Source: Ailurus styani
Lineage: Eukaryota > Chordata > Mammalia > Carnivora > Ailuridae
Length of the DNA stretch: 64,000 nucleotides
Assembly: GCA_002007465.1 (NCBI GenBank)
Contig: LNAC01001950.1
Coordinates: 1 to 64,000, forward strand
Direction of reading: 5' to 3'
The notes under the pieces are model-generated. The model searched no databases, was not told the DNA's origin, and saw only the letters and a program-made list of their open reading frames with translations. Within the stretch, counting starts at the first letter, position 1; each line of letters opens with the position of its first letter. Position numbers and translations under genes: made by a program. Positions 14,972 through 26,162 of the stretch are shown here, in pieces.

Positions 14972-16258
14972 TCAAAAAAGAAGCGGAATGTCCGACATGT
15001 CGCCAAAGCGATTGCCACGCTTATTGCGACGCCTAAATTTGGGCTGGCATGGTTTCTTCGGGTCCATATTGAAACAAATGGCGTCCTCGAGTCCCAACGC
15101 AAAAGCTGGCGAACAATTTATTCGACCACTTGATCCGCCCCTGTTATATGTATCGCCACTGTCGCTTATAGTGGAAAGGTGTCGCAAATTGGCTGCGCGA
15201 CTGGCGGCTGCATTTGACTTTCTGTGCACTGTAAGCCGAGTCGGCTGGTTGGTGCCATCAGTGGAAGATGGTGCCTCAGCTGGATCGTCGCTAGTGGTTC
15301 GTAACAACTTCTTGATCTTAGCCATCACCTTGACCCGGTTCTCATTATGGCTCTGCAATTGAAAAGGATCCAAAATCTCACCTAGCATCTGAACCAGCGA
15401 ATCATCTATATTGTACGTCTTGTCACGAGATGATGATTCGCAACGAGGTCTAACAGTGCACGTATATATGTGCCGCGATTTATCTTTGGCCACGTACGGT
15501 CTAAGTACCAACTCATAGTTCAGCCAGTTATGCTCCTCAGAAATACCTGGAGGACACTGTCCGGCGGTATTCGATTGTAGAGATGATGTAAAATCTGTAT
15601 TGCCACGGGATGCTCGCCGTACAACGCTCCCAGACCCGATAGAAGTGAGATATGTTTGGGGAAAACTGCGCTGTGAAGATATCTGTGCGTCCCTTTGGGT
15701 AGATGATGGGAAACCAGACAAAAGTGAATCAACCGATTTTTCAGAGTTACTTCCAAAGAGGCTCCGAGGCAAAGGTACATGATCCCTATCAAAGTAGCTC
15801 CAGGCGTCAGTAATGCCGTGCAGTTTTTGTGCCGCCTTGGAACTGATCTTGAAGTTAGACCACATATCAACTGCTCGTCTGAACTTATCAAGCGATTGTT
15901 CTCCCATATTAGAGCTTGTGGTCCTTAAGTTATGGAAACCAGTGGTAACACCGCCATCCAGCTTTTTGAAGTAAGGACGCTGTTTATTGTTAGTCAACTG
16001 CCTACGAAGCGAATGGAAGTCAGTGCCTGGATCTCCTGATGACCCATTCTCACTATCATCAGATTCCTTCTTTTCATACGGAATAAGGCGTCCCAGAGTG
16101 CCCCAGTCGATGTTAACCCTGTTGAATGTGCCATAATCGATATAAGGAATAGGCAGGAGCTCATCCATCAGATTCTCGTCGCAGAGCCGTATCGATTCAC
16201 GTCTCTTAAGCGATATCACAGAACCCTTTAGCCTTTCTCGACTACAGCAGTTTCCCAT
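14972..16258 (-). CDS. Protein with N-terminal myristoylation/palmitoylation signal (MGNCCS), unknown function
   Basis: An intronless 428-residue protein beginning MGNCCSRERLKGS: Gly2 for N-myristoylation followed directly by Cys4-Cys5, the standard dual-acylation context, then a basic stretch. In apicomplexans such proteins commonly sit on the plasma membrane or inner membrane complex (established for ISP, CDPK and ARO-type proteins); localisation here is inference. The body is Ser/Arg-rich and mostly low complexity, with one more ordered region (about 240-310, containing NWLNYELVLRPYV and MLGEILDPFQLQ) and a very basic C-terminus (KFRRRNKRGNRFG). I recognise no enzyme domain. No introns and a clear ATG make the boundaries firm. 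Confidence 0.8.
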   Translation of the reverse strand: MGNCCSRERLKGSVISLKRRESIRLCDENLMDELLPIPYIDYGTFNRVNIDWGTLGRLIPYEKKESDDSENGSSGDPGTDFHSLRRQLTNNKQRPYFKKLDGGVTTGFHNLRTTSSNMGEQSLDKFRRAVDMWSNFKISSKAAQKLHGITDAWSYFDRDHVPLPRSLFGSNSEKSVDSLLSGFPSSTQRDAQISSQRSFPQTYLTSIGSGSVVRRASRGNTDFTSSLQSNTAGQCPPGISEEHNWLNYELVLRPYVAKDKSRHIYTCTVRPRCESSSRDKTYNIDDSLVQMLGEILDPFQLQSHNENRVKVMAKIKKLLRTTSDDPAEAPSSTDGTNQPTRLTVHRKSNAAASRAANLRHLSTISDSGDTYNRGGSSGRINCSPAFALGLEDAICFNMDPKKPCQPKFRRRNKRGNRFGDMSDIPLLF

Positions 16259-17183
16259 AATTCATGTGGATTGATGTGCAGACCGCCAGAATGCTACAAT
16301 CAAAGGGTTGGGTTTAATCGATGTGTAAATCACAATGGAACGAATTGTGACGAATGTTAAGGGTCTTCGATAATCTGATGATGGCAAGCGCACACATTAT
16401 CCGTAGACATGAATGATACAGGTATACGAACAAACACACCACCTGATGTGATGTCATAAGGAAGGGAACAATGCATAAGAATTAAACTGATTTGGAAGCA
16501 TCAGATTATGCTATGTACTCACCAATGCATACCATGTGTATCATGTCTATGAAGTGGTTCGGGATATATGGCGAGTCAATGTTGAACACCCAACCAGCGG
16601 GCACGACTCCGTGTCTAAAGTATATAATCAACCGTGTGTATATGAGTCTGGATCAAATTAACAGATCAGCTAAATACTTGGGGCGACATGTCTAGTTCCA
16701 TTGCATCTGATTACAATATAGCCAACCTGCGTGGCAGGGCGTGACACTGATCACTCAGCTTATCCAATCAACACCTAAACTATATTGTATAATTGCCATG
16801 TATCGAAAGTTTTTATTGTGTATAATGTGGCGTATGCCGAGCGATTGGTTAGACCAAAACATACATACACCGCGGTCGTCTCCAGTTCAAACAAGTACCG
16901 GGTAGCAAAATTAGCGGAGCATACGTTTTGCTGTTGCAATGCAGATCATCCCAACGTAAAATGACGTGTCTGGTTGATATGTGCATCATTAGCCTGCTTT
17001 GGGTTAGACACCCTTGCATAGCGCGCTAAACTTCAGCGCATTGCCGATATACTGTGCCAATAGTCGCCACAGATCTACATTCAGATCGTGTAGAAATCCC
17101 AGAGGCAGGGATTGCATGTCCTCATGTCTGGGTATAACACTCAATATAACCCACGACAGCTTGTGACACACGCTGAAGTGCAT
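16259..17183. other. Intergenic, nothing recognised
   Basis: About 925 bp between the acylated-protein start and the PABP stop. A 67-codon frame at 16492-16695 has no family features. Probably a promoter for the acylated-protein gene and the PABP 3' UTR. Confidence 0.4.
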
Positions 17184-18935
17184 TCAGGAGGCTTGTTGGA
17201 GTACGCGCATGGCTTCCTGTATCTTGTCCTTAAGTTGCTGTTCGTTGTCAAAGAGTGCCATGAGCTCTTGGTTGTCCATTTCCAACATCATACCTGTGAT
17301 TTTGCCAGCCAACTCGGGGTTCTCCCGGGCTACGATCGGAAACAAACGCTCGCCAATCATCTGCTTGTGCATAGCCGCTCCATCCATGGCGGGCTGGGAT
17401 GGAGGGGGCTGCACAGGAACACCGTTGGGAAACTCAGTACGGTTACGGGCCTGAGCTGTGAACTTGAAACCGCTCGCGGGCATCTGCTTCACAGGGGGAC
17501 GGCGACCCTGTGGCCCGGAATGGGGCGAGCCTGCACCGCGACCATGTACCATAGGCATAGGCGCCAACATACGCATGCCACGTGGTCCGACACCCATCGG
17601 CTGCGACGGCATAGGTGGTCGGAAACCCACTTGGTTGTAGTAGACCTGTGGAGGCATGTCAGGTGGGTACATGGGCATGTATCCAGGACGGTCACCATAC
17701 TGCATCATCTCGGTCTGGCGATTACGTTGTTGCATGCGGCTCATACGCTGTTCTCGTTTCTCAGCTAGACCGACATACAGGGGCTTGTTTTTCACAAGTT
17801 TCAAGTGCATGCCTGCAACGGCCTTGGTCGCCTCTTCGGGACGTGAAAAACAGACAAATCCGAAACCACGACTCATACCGTGCGCGTCACGCATTACCTT
17901 GGATGAGGTCACAGTCCCATATTGTTTAAATAAGTCACGTAAACCTGCATCATCCATCGAATCATCCAGGTTCTTAATGTACAGGTTTACACCTATGAAC
18001 TTGTTGCGCTGATCATTGTATGTTGAATCGAACTGGGCCTTCAACATGGCCTGGCGCTTTGCCTTGTCCATATGAGGACAGACCAATAGAGGCTCCTCCA
18101 TGCCCTCAAGTTTCACTCCATTTTGCGAATCCACGGCATCTTTAGCCATCTTGGGGTCTACGAAGTTCACAAAGGCAAATCTACGACCCTTGTCGTCCGA
18201 CTTGAGCATCATGCTCGTAATCTCACCATACTTCCCAAAGTTCTCCCGCAAATCGTCCTCGGTCCACGACTCGGGGAAGTTGCGCACATACAAGTTAGTG
18301 AACACGTCCGACATCTTCGACAAGCGTTCGTTGCGACGCAGAAACGGTGCCACACTGACTTGGCTACCACCGATCAACATGCCATTCACCTTTTCAATGG
18401 CCTCCTTAGCACTCTCCTCAGTGGAGTAGTGTACAAAACCGTACCCTTTGGAGTTTCCCAAGGAATCAATGGCCACTTTGCACGATAGAATGGTCCCAAA
18501 GTGACTGAACGTGTCATACAAGGCCTTGGTGTCAATGCTCTTATCAAGATTCTTAACGAAAATGTTACCAGTACCACTTTTGCGAAGGCTAGGGTCACGG
18601 TCGCTCCACATGATCCGCGCAGGGTGACCCTTGATCTCTATGTAATTCAGGCAATCAATCGCTGCCTCAGCATCCTGCACACTATAATAGTTGACGTATG
18701 CATAACCCAGACTTTTTCGGGTCAAGCTGTCGCGACACACCCGAATGGACGCAACTGGTCCTACTCCATTAAAAACCTCATACAGCATGGCCTCTGTAAC
18801 CTCAGGTAGAAGGTCACCGACATACAAGCTAGCCGAATTAAACGAAGTACGCCCGCTTATGTTTTGATAGGGGCCAACTGGCATGACACCATTGACCGGG
18901 CGCGGGGGCACCGGTACAGCCTTAGTAGAAGCCAT
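17184..18935 (-). CDS. PABP: Polyadenylate-binding protein, cytoplasmic
   Basis: An intronless 583-residue protein with four RRMs in tandem (starting near residues 36, 124, 213 and 315; RNP motifs SLYVGDL, NIFVKNL, NLYVRNF, NLYIKNL) and a C-terminal MLLE/PABC domain (GERLFPIVARENPELAGKIT, then MLEMDNQELMALF). A Pro/Met/Gly-rich linker (about 410-500) separates them. The protein binds poly(A) tails and bridges to translation initiation and decay factors. The length is slightly under the human 636. The start is the ATG at 18935, preceded by a short AT-rich leader. An alternative nuclear PABP is unlikely because those have one RRM. Confidence 0.97.
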   Translation of the reverse strand: MASTKAVPVPPRPVNGVMPVGPYQNISGRTSFNSASLYVGDLLPEVTEAMLYEVFNGVGPVASIRVCRDSLTRKSLGYAYVNYYSVQDAEAAIDCLNYIEIKGHPARIMWSDRDPSLRKSGTGNIFVKNLDKSIDTKALYDTFSHFGTILSCKVAIDSLGNSKGYGFVHYSTEESAKEAIEKVNGMLIGGSQVSVAPFLRRNERLSKMSDVFTNLYVRNFPESWTEDDLRENFGKYGEITSMMLKSDDKGRRFAFVNFVDPKMAKDAVDSQNGVKLEGMEEPLLVCPHMDKAKRQAMLKAQFDSTYNDQRNKFIGVNLYIKNLDDSMDDAGLRDLFKQYGTVTSSKVMRDAHGMSRGFGFVCFSRPEEATKAVAGMHLKLVKNKPLYVGLAEKREQRMSRMQQRNRQTEMMQYGDRPGYMPMYPPDMPPQVYYNQVGFRPPMPSQPMGVGPRGMRMLAPMPMVHGRGAGSPHSGPQGRRPPVKQMPASGFKFTAQARNRTEFPNGVPVQPPPSQPAMDGAAMHKQMIGERLFPIVARENPELAGKITGMMLEMDNQELMALFDNEQQLKDKIQEAMRVLQQAS

Positions 18936-19683
18936 CCTAGCTTAAACAAAACAGTGGAGAGATGAACTAAACAGCGCCCCAACAAACTTTAAAATGCGAA
19001 ACAAGTATAACAGTAATACCTGCAAAATGAAGGCTTTAAACCTACGTAAATGCAAGAATCCTAATGCAAGAATACCGCTGCGAACAAATGTTGGGGCAGG
19101 TAAACGCGCACGAGAGAAAGAATATGCTCAAGCGACACAATAGCGCCCGCGACACGAAATCCACCTTGCAAGTGGAAACCAGTCAGCCAAACGCTTTGAC
19201 GATATTTTGTGTGTACAAGCTTGTTGCAGGCAGCAGTGGAAGGTTAACTATAACCTATTCCAAGAGAAGGTTAGAGACAGCGGCCCCTATTCACAAACGC
19301 GACTGGAAGTACCTAGGGCACGACAGGCTGCTCGACAATTTTCACAAGTCTTTGGCAGATGTTTAGGCCCTGTAGGATCTTAATTGTACGTGGAACGCGC
19401 TGCGGTACCATCGCGAGCGGCCATATTGGGGGTGGGGACAATGTCGGGTAGAATTTCAACGATGTGCGCCGGGCCCCGAAAACGTCGCAAAGGTCACTAC
19501 TGCAGCATTTTACGATGCCAGCATCTGTTATACTGACATAGGACTCCATGCGTGAGATATCGCAAGTGCAAGTGAGGATGTCTACCCATTAAATGCGGTA
19601 GAAAAGGCAAAAGGACAATTCGGGGCCATCGTACGCTAAAACAGCCTCAAAATGTAGGATATAGTCACGGAAGTTTATGTGTA
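18936..19683. other. Intergenic between divergent PABP and RRS1
   Basis: About 750 bp. Open frames at 19064-19366 (+) and 19313-19549 (-) show no conserved domain; I regard them as chance. The stretch should hold both promoters. Confidence 0.4.
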
Positions 19684-20521
19684 ATGTCCAGGAGCTTATC
19701 GAAACCGGATAAGGAGGATAACCTGGAGTATTGTCTCCGAAACCTAATAGCTGTAGATGCCACCCCCGTGGATGCCGGAAGATGTGGCGAGGAGTCGTAG
19801 GTATTGAATTCTATCCATAAGTTTATCTGCAGGTTGATCGAACTCTCCAGAGGCAACACCCAGTTGCTTGTTAATCGCATATTCGCACTCACCAGGGTCA
19901 CAACTACGGATGGAATCTTTGCAACACTTCCGAGTGATGACGCCATTACCATGCCAAGGATGTACCCATTACCAAAGCCGAAGGCCAAAACGAGGTGGCA
20001 ACTATTCGCCGGTTAGTTTACATCAACATGACTTTTCAACATGATATGTAGAGGCACGAGGTATCAAGAAACACAAACGCTCACGCCTGGTGTTCGACAA
20101 AACTACAAACGATTGGGTTCCTCGCTGGGGTTACAAGTCTATAAAGAAAGGACCTGCACTTAAACCCCCAATTGTAGAAGTGAAGGCATCAGATTGTTGG
20201 TTTAATGTCAACGCGTATTTACAATGCACAGATGCCCAAGGAATCGATCACTTCGAAGAGAACAGCCGAAAGAAGAGCATCCAAAAAACAAGGCAACAGT
20301 TTCGAGAACTACGAAATAAAGCGGAAGGCAACGCACTTTCGAAAACTGAGAGTGCGCTGAAGCGTGCCATGTCGTCCACGCGGGGCGCAGGCAAAATAAC
20401 CGAAAAACCAACGGGTGTTAAAACCAAAATAAGTATCAAACGCAAGGCGGCAACAGTGCCTCTAAAGGAGGAACGGGAAGGCTATTTAGCGAGTATCAAG
20501 AAATTAAACCTAAGCAAATAA
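19684..20521 (+). CDS. RRS1: Ribosome biogenesis regulatory protein RRS1
   Basis: Exons 19684-19796, 19833-20011 and 20052-20521 (introns 36 and 40 bp) give 253 residues. Family features: an N-terminal segment ending in SRGNTQLLVNRIFAL, a LPKPKAKTRWQLFA block (yeast LPKAKAMTKWEKFA), ARGIKKHKRSRLVFD and the hallmark DWVPRWGYKS. The C-terminus is Lys-rich. RRS1 brings the 5S RNP (with RPF2, uL5, uL18) into pre-60S particles in the nucleolus. Residues flanking each junction align with the yeast protein, which supports the splicing. Start Met fits the family's N-terminus. Confidence 0.92.
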
Positions 20522-20716
20522 ACTGACTACATGAACAAAAGGCGAATATTGCCATTGACAGATTAAAATTTGTTAACATCGCATAATGAAAAGTTATATT
20601 GGTTTGTCGTGTTTTTTAAACTATTAAAGTAACTGCATACCCAATTATGGAACGAGCCCTCGATGGTCCAATAAGCTTAAGACACACATTGACAACTATC
20701 AAACGCATACTTTAAA

Positions 20717-21534
20717 ATGAATTCGGGAACGACTATTGCGTCTTTAGTGTATCGCACAACAGCTTTTGCGGCGAGACCCGCGTTCAGTGCAACACTGAAG
20801 ACCTTGGCTAACTCGCAGCATTTAATGCATACCCATGCGGTTGTTAAAAGGTTTCATGGAGCGAATATGATGCTACATAGACAAAACCAACATCTATATT
20901 TTACAACTTCAAGGGAAAAGGATGAAGAGGAGACACAGGAAACGGATAAACAACCCCAAGAAAACGAAGCTCAATATGAAAATGACAGGACACCCGAAGG
21001 TGAACAAATAGATCTAGCTGAGGTATGACCATGTTTCTAACTGATAACCCTTTGCAGACGGTTACAAACCTTGAGACGAAGCTCGCTGATGCCACAGAAA
21101 AACTTAAGGAAATGCACCTCAAGTACCGCATGAGCCTAGACAACTGTGAACAGGTGGAAAAAATATACACCAAAAAACTGGATAATGCAAACTTGTATGC
21201 CATATCTCGCTTCGCTAAGGATATGCTCGATGTAGCAGATGCGTTCGAGCTGGCATTCAAGGCACTAGGTGCCCAAAAGGATGGTAACACGAACGATGAA
21301 TTCATAAAGGGAATTAGGCTCACGGAAATGCAGCTGCATAAGACATTCGAAAAATATGGTGTCAAACGTTTTGATAGTCTAAAAGAGACGTTCAACCCTG
21401 AGATACACGAAGCAATGTTCGAAATCCCTGATGACACCGTGGAAAAAAACACAGTTCTACAGGTGGTTTTCAACGGCTACATGATACACGATCGTGTATT
21501 GCGTGCTGCCAAGGTTGGCGTATCGCGTAAGTAA
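20717..21534 (+). CDS. Mitochondrial GrpE (Mge1), nucleotide exchange factor
   Basis: Exons 20717-21022 and 21058-21534 (35-bp intron) give 260 residues. The first about 60 residues are a mitochondrial presequence (basic, hydroxylated, no acidic residue), then an acidic linker, a long coiled coil (about 100-150) and the GrpE head with RFAKDMLDVADAFELAF, the conserved GIRLTEMQL, and a beta-domain ending NPEIHEAMFEIPDDT and GYMIHDRVLRAAKVGVS. GrpE releases ADP from mitochondrial Hsp70 and is part of the PAM motor that pulls preproteins through TIM23. TIM44 and TIM17 genes lie a few kb downstream. Confidence 0.95.
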
Positions 21535-21790
21535 GACACTAGTGGTATAATTTCCTTACACTAAATAAACGTGTGTCTGATATCAGAGAAATTCGGTAGA
21601 GCTGTGGCACGTCCTGATGCCTTAGAGAGTGTTGTCTACCAATAATCAATGAAACACTGGTCGTGTATAAGTGTGTTAATATTACATAGGGGTGCAATCG
21701 GTAGGCTTTAAAGTGATTTAAGAATTGTAACTATTATTGTTTTCACGCTGAAACCCCAGCATACTGATAGTGCCTGTGTCCATGCCAGAA

Positions 21791-22584
21791 TCAAACGAGC
21801 ATGTCAAACTTCTTCGGATAACCCATCTCGTGGGGACGTCCGTCATTGAAGGACTCCGTGTAGTCACGACCGCTGACCATGAGGCGGCGTTGCTTCGCAA
21901 AAAGACGAGGGTCAACACCCACTTGGTCAACCTCATCAATGGCATGTTCTGTTAAAATGGTGATCTTTGCACCGGGATATACCAAATTTATGAGATAACT
22001 AAGGTATGCCTTTATGCCATACTTCTCCTTTATGGGACCACAGTATTTGAAAGAAAAATGCCCGCCCTTAGCACCTAGTAACCTCAAGACACCACAGCCA
22101 TTGTCGTTGAAGGTAGTGTACGCCTCTTTGATCTTGTCAAATTCATTGGGGTCAATGTCAACCCCTCCACAAGCGGACTCTGGTGGAGTATATACATCCT
22201 CTGTGCGGCCAAGCCCTTCCTCAGGATAAAAGGGAATTAAGCCAGTAAAAGGCACGAACATTCTAAAGATTAAATCAACATAGCCGAATAGTCAACCTAC
22301 TGATTCTGGGCCAGGCGATTAGCATACTCGTAAGTCAAAGAAATGTTGACTTTTGTCGGACCTCTCTCAAAGGCTTGATTGATTTTCCGGCGGCTCTTGC
22401 GATCAGGGTCGTCCCCCAGGATGGGATAGCACCAGATCATCCTGAGAGCATCGGAACGGTAGTAAGGCTTAGAGAACCTGTCTGATCCGGAAGTCTCCTT
22501 AACGAAGCGATTTTCAAGTCTCAACCTATTATGCACACCGGTAGACAAATTTGACGGATTCCATACGCGATATGAGAAGACCAT
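21791..22584 (-). CDS. Conserved-looking protein of unknown function
   Basis: Two minus-strand exons, 22584-22301 and 22262-21791 (38-bp intron GTAGGT...TTTAG), join in frame to 251 residues. I do not recognise the family. The sequence is globular in composition, with VWNPSNLSTGVHNRL near the start, a FTGLIPFYPEEGLG segment across the junction, and repeated Tyr/Gly-rich stretches; there is no signal peptide, membrane helix or low complexity. The start is set at the Met before VFSYRVWNPSN; earlier in-frame Mets exist but their region is less protein-like. The neighbouring genes are mitochondrial GrpE and SmD1, which gives no firm hint. A mitochondrial complex subunit is one possibility, unproven. 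Confidence 0.7.
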
Positions 22585-22922
22585 TAAAATGTAGCTGGTC
22601 TTAAGTAGAGTAAATGCGATAGCGTACATCCTATGATCATTGTGCCATAAACTACTGGAACATAGAATGCAATACGACGTTACGATGGGATGGGGTATAA
22701 GTAGTTCCAACAGTCGCAAGGCAAGATGTTTTAGTATGAAAATATAATCATAATAAGCCTAAGAAGCCATCCTTCTTAAAACCAAGTGCCTATAACAAGG
22801 AACAGTCACTGGTAAGCAAACGGCCCATCAGAGGTTAGGCACATCCAACGTTGTTCGAAGACCTAATTACTAACGGTGATCAATATTTATTCTACATTGT
22901 AAATATTGGTGTTATCGCTAAA

Positions 22923-23300
22923 ATGAAGCTTGTGCGCTTCCTTATGAAACTCGCCAACGAGTCGGTTACCGTGGAACTGAAAAACGGTACAGTCCTCACC
23001 GGAACAGTACTTGGCGTGGATATATCAATGAACACCCATCTCAAGAATGTTAAAATAGTCAACAAGAACAGTGGAAGCGGAAATGAGCCCAACTTCATAT
23101 TACTGGACCACCTTACTGTGAGAGGAAACAACATTCGTTATTTCATCCTTTCAGACAGCTTGCCACTAGACACGCTCCTAATAGATGACACACCGAAGCA
23201 GAAGCCGAGCAGAGTACGCCCAGCTGCTGTACGCGGTCGTGGTCGTGGACGTGGTGGCCCAGGAAGAATGAGAGGACGTTACGCTGGTGGTCGGAGATAA
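22923..23300 (+). CDS. SNRPD1: Small nuclear ribonucleoprotein SmD1
   Basis: A 125-residue intronless protein (human SmD1 119). It has the Sm1 motif ([32 protein letters not shown]), the Sm2 motif ([19 protein letters not shown]) and the diagnostic C-terminal Arg-Gly tail ([16 protein letters not shown]) that is a methylation and SMN-binding target. SmD1 is a core member of the heptameric ring on U1, U2, U4 and U5 snRNAs. The ATG at 22923 gives [10 protein letters not shown], matching the family start. Confidence 0.97.
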   Translation: MKLVRFLMKLANESVTVELKNGTVLTGTVLGVDISMNTHLKNVKIVNKNSGSGNEPNFILLDHLTVRGNNIRYFILSDSLPLDTLLIDDTPKQKPSRVRPAAVRGRGRGRGGPGRMRGRYAGGRR

Positions 23301-23636
23301 GACCAGTGTTTTAACTGCTGAAGGCAAGAGTCAGGCCATGTGAACGTACAATTATATCGTCAATGCTCTCCGTGTTGCCTAGACTATGCACCGTATCTGT
23401 ATAGACAGATAGCGACTGAGATGTCTAGCTTCTCCCATCTTATACACCGCACATCGCATAATATTTAGGAATCATTTAGATTGTGATATTTACATGTTCT
23501 AGCTGTGACCCGTCCTGGAAGGATGGTGTCAGCACTCGGGTAGTATTGCCTAAAAGGGTGCCCCCAAACACCAATCATGTTAAACATAATATACGGGCGT
23601 TGTTGTTAATTAATATGTCAACGTAGTATATGGCAA
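23301..23636. other. Intergenic, presumed TIM44 promoter
   Basis: About 335 bp with no open frame or recognisable RNA gene. Confidence 0.4.
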
Positions 23637-25101
23637 ATGAGTGTAAGGTTCAGGCAGATTATCACGGCAGAGCTGCGGGCAGCTGTTTTGAGCCCTTCCT
23701 CGCCAGGTCACCCTGGATTGCTTCACTCCCACTATCGCAACATAAACCATGTACACGCGTTTTCGCGATGTAATAATCGCAGGCTCTTCAGTTCGGACTC
23801 ATTTATGCAGTCAGTGATAAACCAGGTGAAGCGAGACTTAGAGAAGGATGAAAAACTCAAGGAGGCGATGAAATCCCTTGAAGAGTCACACCTTACAGAG
23901 AAGGTTAACAAACTTGGAGAGATTTTTACACGGTCTAAAGATGTTTGTAGTCATTATGTCGGCAAAATGTCGGAAACTAGCAGTAGTTCACGTGCATTGA
24001 AGTTTGCCGTCACATCTGGTTGGTGAAAGTAACTTCATTTTATAGTCCAACAGCTAAATCGGTCGTCGTAGGAATCAACAAAGTCGCCGAAATGTTGCAT
24101 GATGAGGAAAAGGAGGTCAAGAAACTGAGGAATAAATGGAAGCAGCGTGTGGTCAAACAAAGGTTAGTTAGAGTTCAGCAATAGGGGTCAATCGTTTGTT
24201 GCGATGATACATTTTTTCCAGGTCACAAAACGGATGTGGCACTCAGTCAACAACAGATGAAACACTAAAAAAGGACACCGACGTCGAAAAAATTGAAAGT
24301 AACACTCAAGAGTATGCGCTGGTCCTAGCAAAAGAGTCTGCATGGGAACGTTTTGGCAGTCGACTACGCGATATGCCATTTCTTACAAGCTTCTTTGGTA
24401 TGTTTTAAAGGTTATATGTAAATGTGCGATCAGAAAATCCGGTATTCGAACACCTGTTCGGAGAGTCCACCATAGCAACGGCTATAAGGGAGATGAAACA
24501 AATTGACCCATCGTTTAACATACCAGAACTCATGGAGCTAGTGGAACATGTAGTGGCTCCTCATATCGTACATTGTTATCTTGATGGCAACGCAGAAGCT
24601 CTACGGGTGGTAAGTCCAATTGTTTCCTGAACCACCAACCTTGTAGCACTGTGGAGAATGTGCCTTCAATGTATTGAATGCATCAATCCGAGAACGTAAT
24701 TTGCAAAAGCTAAACCTAGATCCGAATGTCCTCATATTGAAGGATGTAGAGCTTAAAGGTGGGTATAGATACTTCTTCATCAAATTACTATTTAGGGAGT
24801 GTAACGAAACCGGATAGCTTCCCGTGGTTTATTTTCAACTTCACAACCCAACAAATCAACTGTCTACGCGATTCACGCGGGAAGATAGTGGCGGGTGCGT
24901 GCTTCTGTTATAACATGCAAAATATGCAGGCGAAATTGATGACATTAGAGAGGTTGTATATTCGATGGCCCTATCAAGGCACCCCGACCTCTCACCAGAG
25001 AACCTAGAGTACCCGTACATGGTAAGTTATCGAGCCTCAGAAGTCGAGCATTGATACAGGTTCATGAAGTGGCGATAATCGGTAATCGCCCATGCTGGTA
25101 G
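23637..25101 (+). CDS. TIM44: Mitochondrial import subunit TIM44
   Basis: Eight exons: 23637-24022, 24046-24162, 24222-24397, 24434-24609, 24647-24758, 24796-24894, 24930-25021 and 25060-25101; 399 residues with every phase consistent. There is an N-terminal presequence, a charged coiled-coil region (KRDLEKDEKLKEAMKSLEES), then the Tim44 C-terminal lipid-binding fold: ENPVFEHLFGES, ATAIREMKQIDPSFNIPELM, VAPHIVHCYLDGNAEALR, and the tail VVYSMALSRHPDL...VHEVAIIGNRPCW. TIM44 docks mtHsp70 at the TIM23 channel. One intron is only 23 bp (24023-24045). The gene is convergent with TIM17, whose stop lies about 54 bp away. Confidence 0.92.
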
Positions 25102-25154
25102 CTACTGCGTTGCAGCCACATTACCGTTCCTGTTGATGAATGTGAACATTGAAA

Positions 25155-25787
25155 TTACACGTACTTTAGCTGACGTTCGTATGCCAGTTGTCGTTCATAT
25201 TGTTGCCTCGGCGTTGGAGTCATACGTTTGTTGATTACCATAGAAACCATCTCAATGATGCCTGTGTGATGTTAGTCAAAATGGTTTGTGAATCAAAATC
25301 ATACTATGGATTATTAGCATTGCATGTGACCGCAGAACTCTTAAAGAATTGTGTCAACAATAGTATTGGAAAGCTCGGTAAGGTCATTTGCATGCAATAC
25401 ACATGAATTAAACTTACTTAGTAACACCCCTCCAATAACTGCGTTGCGTGCAGCGTGACCCATACCGCCTCTCAATGCCAAAGTACCTCCTGTAGCAAAA
25501 CCACTTGCGATAGCATTCCAGTGGTCCTCCTTTCTACGAAGAGCCTGGAAAGTGCAATCATATGCGGAAAATGTCCCTCCCCAAACTGCGAAGTTTCCAC
25601 CAAGTATTGGAGCACGGGTACGAGCACTGTAAAAGGCGTTCTGAAAGATTACTCCGCGAGGCGAATTACGCGCTCCCTTTCCAAAGTGCCATAGAAAGCC
25701 ACCAACGCAACCCATTCCAAAGGCGCCGCCCATATCCTCCACAATACGATCTGGGCATGGCTCACGCGACACATCTCGACCTTCCAT
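25155..25787 (-). CDS. TIM17: Mitochondrial inner-membrane translocase TIM17
   Basis: Minus-strand exons 25787-25418 and 25261-25155 (156-bp intron) give 158 residues, the usual Tim17 size. Exon 1 begins MEGRDVSREPCPDRIVEDMG and carries four short hydrophobic Gly-rich segments: GGAFGMGCVGGFLWHF, APILGGNFAVWGGTFSAYDC, GFATGGTLALRGG and NAVIGGVLL. The RxxP...D region and the two conserved Cys fit Tim17 rather than Tim23/22. Exon 2 adds a segment SIIEMVSMVINKRMTPTP and a charged tail ending LAYERQLKYV. Tim17 lines the presequence translocation path of the TIM23 complex. The second exon was recovered from a frame that ends in a clean stop. Confidence 0.92.
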
Positions 25788-26162
25788 GGTAGTAACGCAA
25801 CAGAAATGTTGTTTGTGTGGGTTAAAACGGGTGCGGTTGTCTATCGAATAAAAGAATTGGATATGTGTATCCAGGATAACTGTTGCAAACCACCGTGCAA
25901 GAAATCCGTGATATCCAAAAGATTCCGAACCCACGCTTTATAAAGACTGCCTTGCGATATTGTAATCAATATTTGGAACAAGCTAAATGGTTTGGTGATA
26001 CTGTGGTAGTGAGTGTGTATCCAATGTTGAAATTAAACGTATACAATAGTGTTAAAGTTCACTGTGAGGTGGTGGGATTCTGTTCTTCCCATATATAGGG
26101 TAAAGGCATACGGAATTCAATATAAAAGTATATTTCAGAATGGCATGTTCCATCTTACGACG
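25788..26162. other. Divergent intergenic region between TIM17 and MMS19
   Basis: About 375 bp that should contain both promoters. A + strand frame at 25883-26098 reads a protein-like stretch (EIRDIQKIPNPRFIKTALR) but I could not join it to MMS19 and see no family match. Confidence 0.4.

Noticed and set aside
25188..25406. A + strand frame with HEAT-like look after TIM44
   Set aside because: It lies antisense to the TIM17 second exon and intron; TIM17 is strongly supported and no exon chain links this frame to MMS19.
25883..26098. A + strand frame reading EIRDIQKIPNPRFIKTALR
   Set aside because: Protein-like in part, but it cannot be joined to MMS19 and no family matches; left as intergenic.
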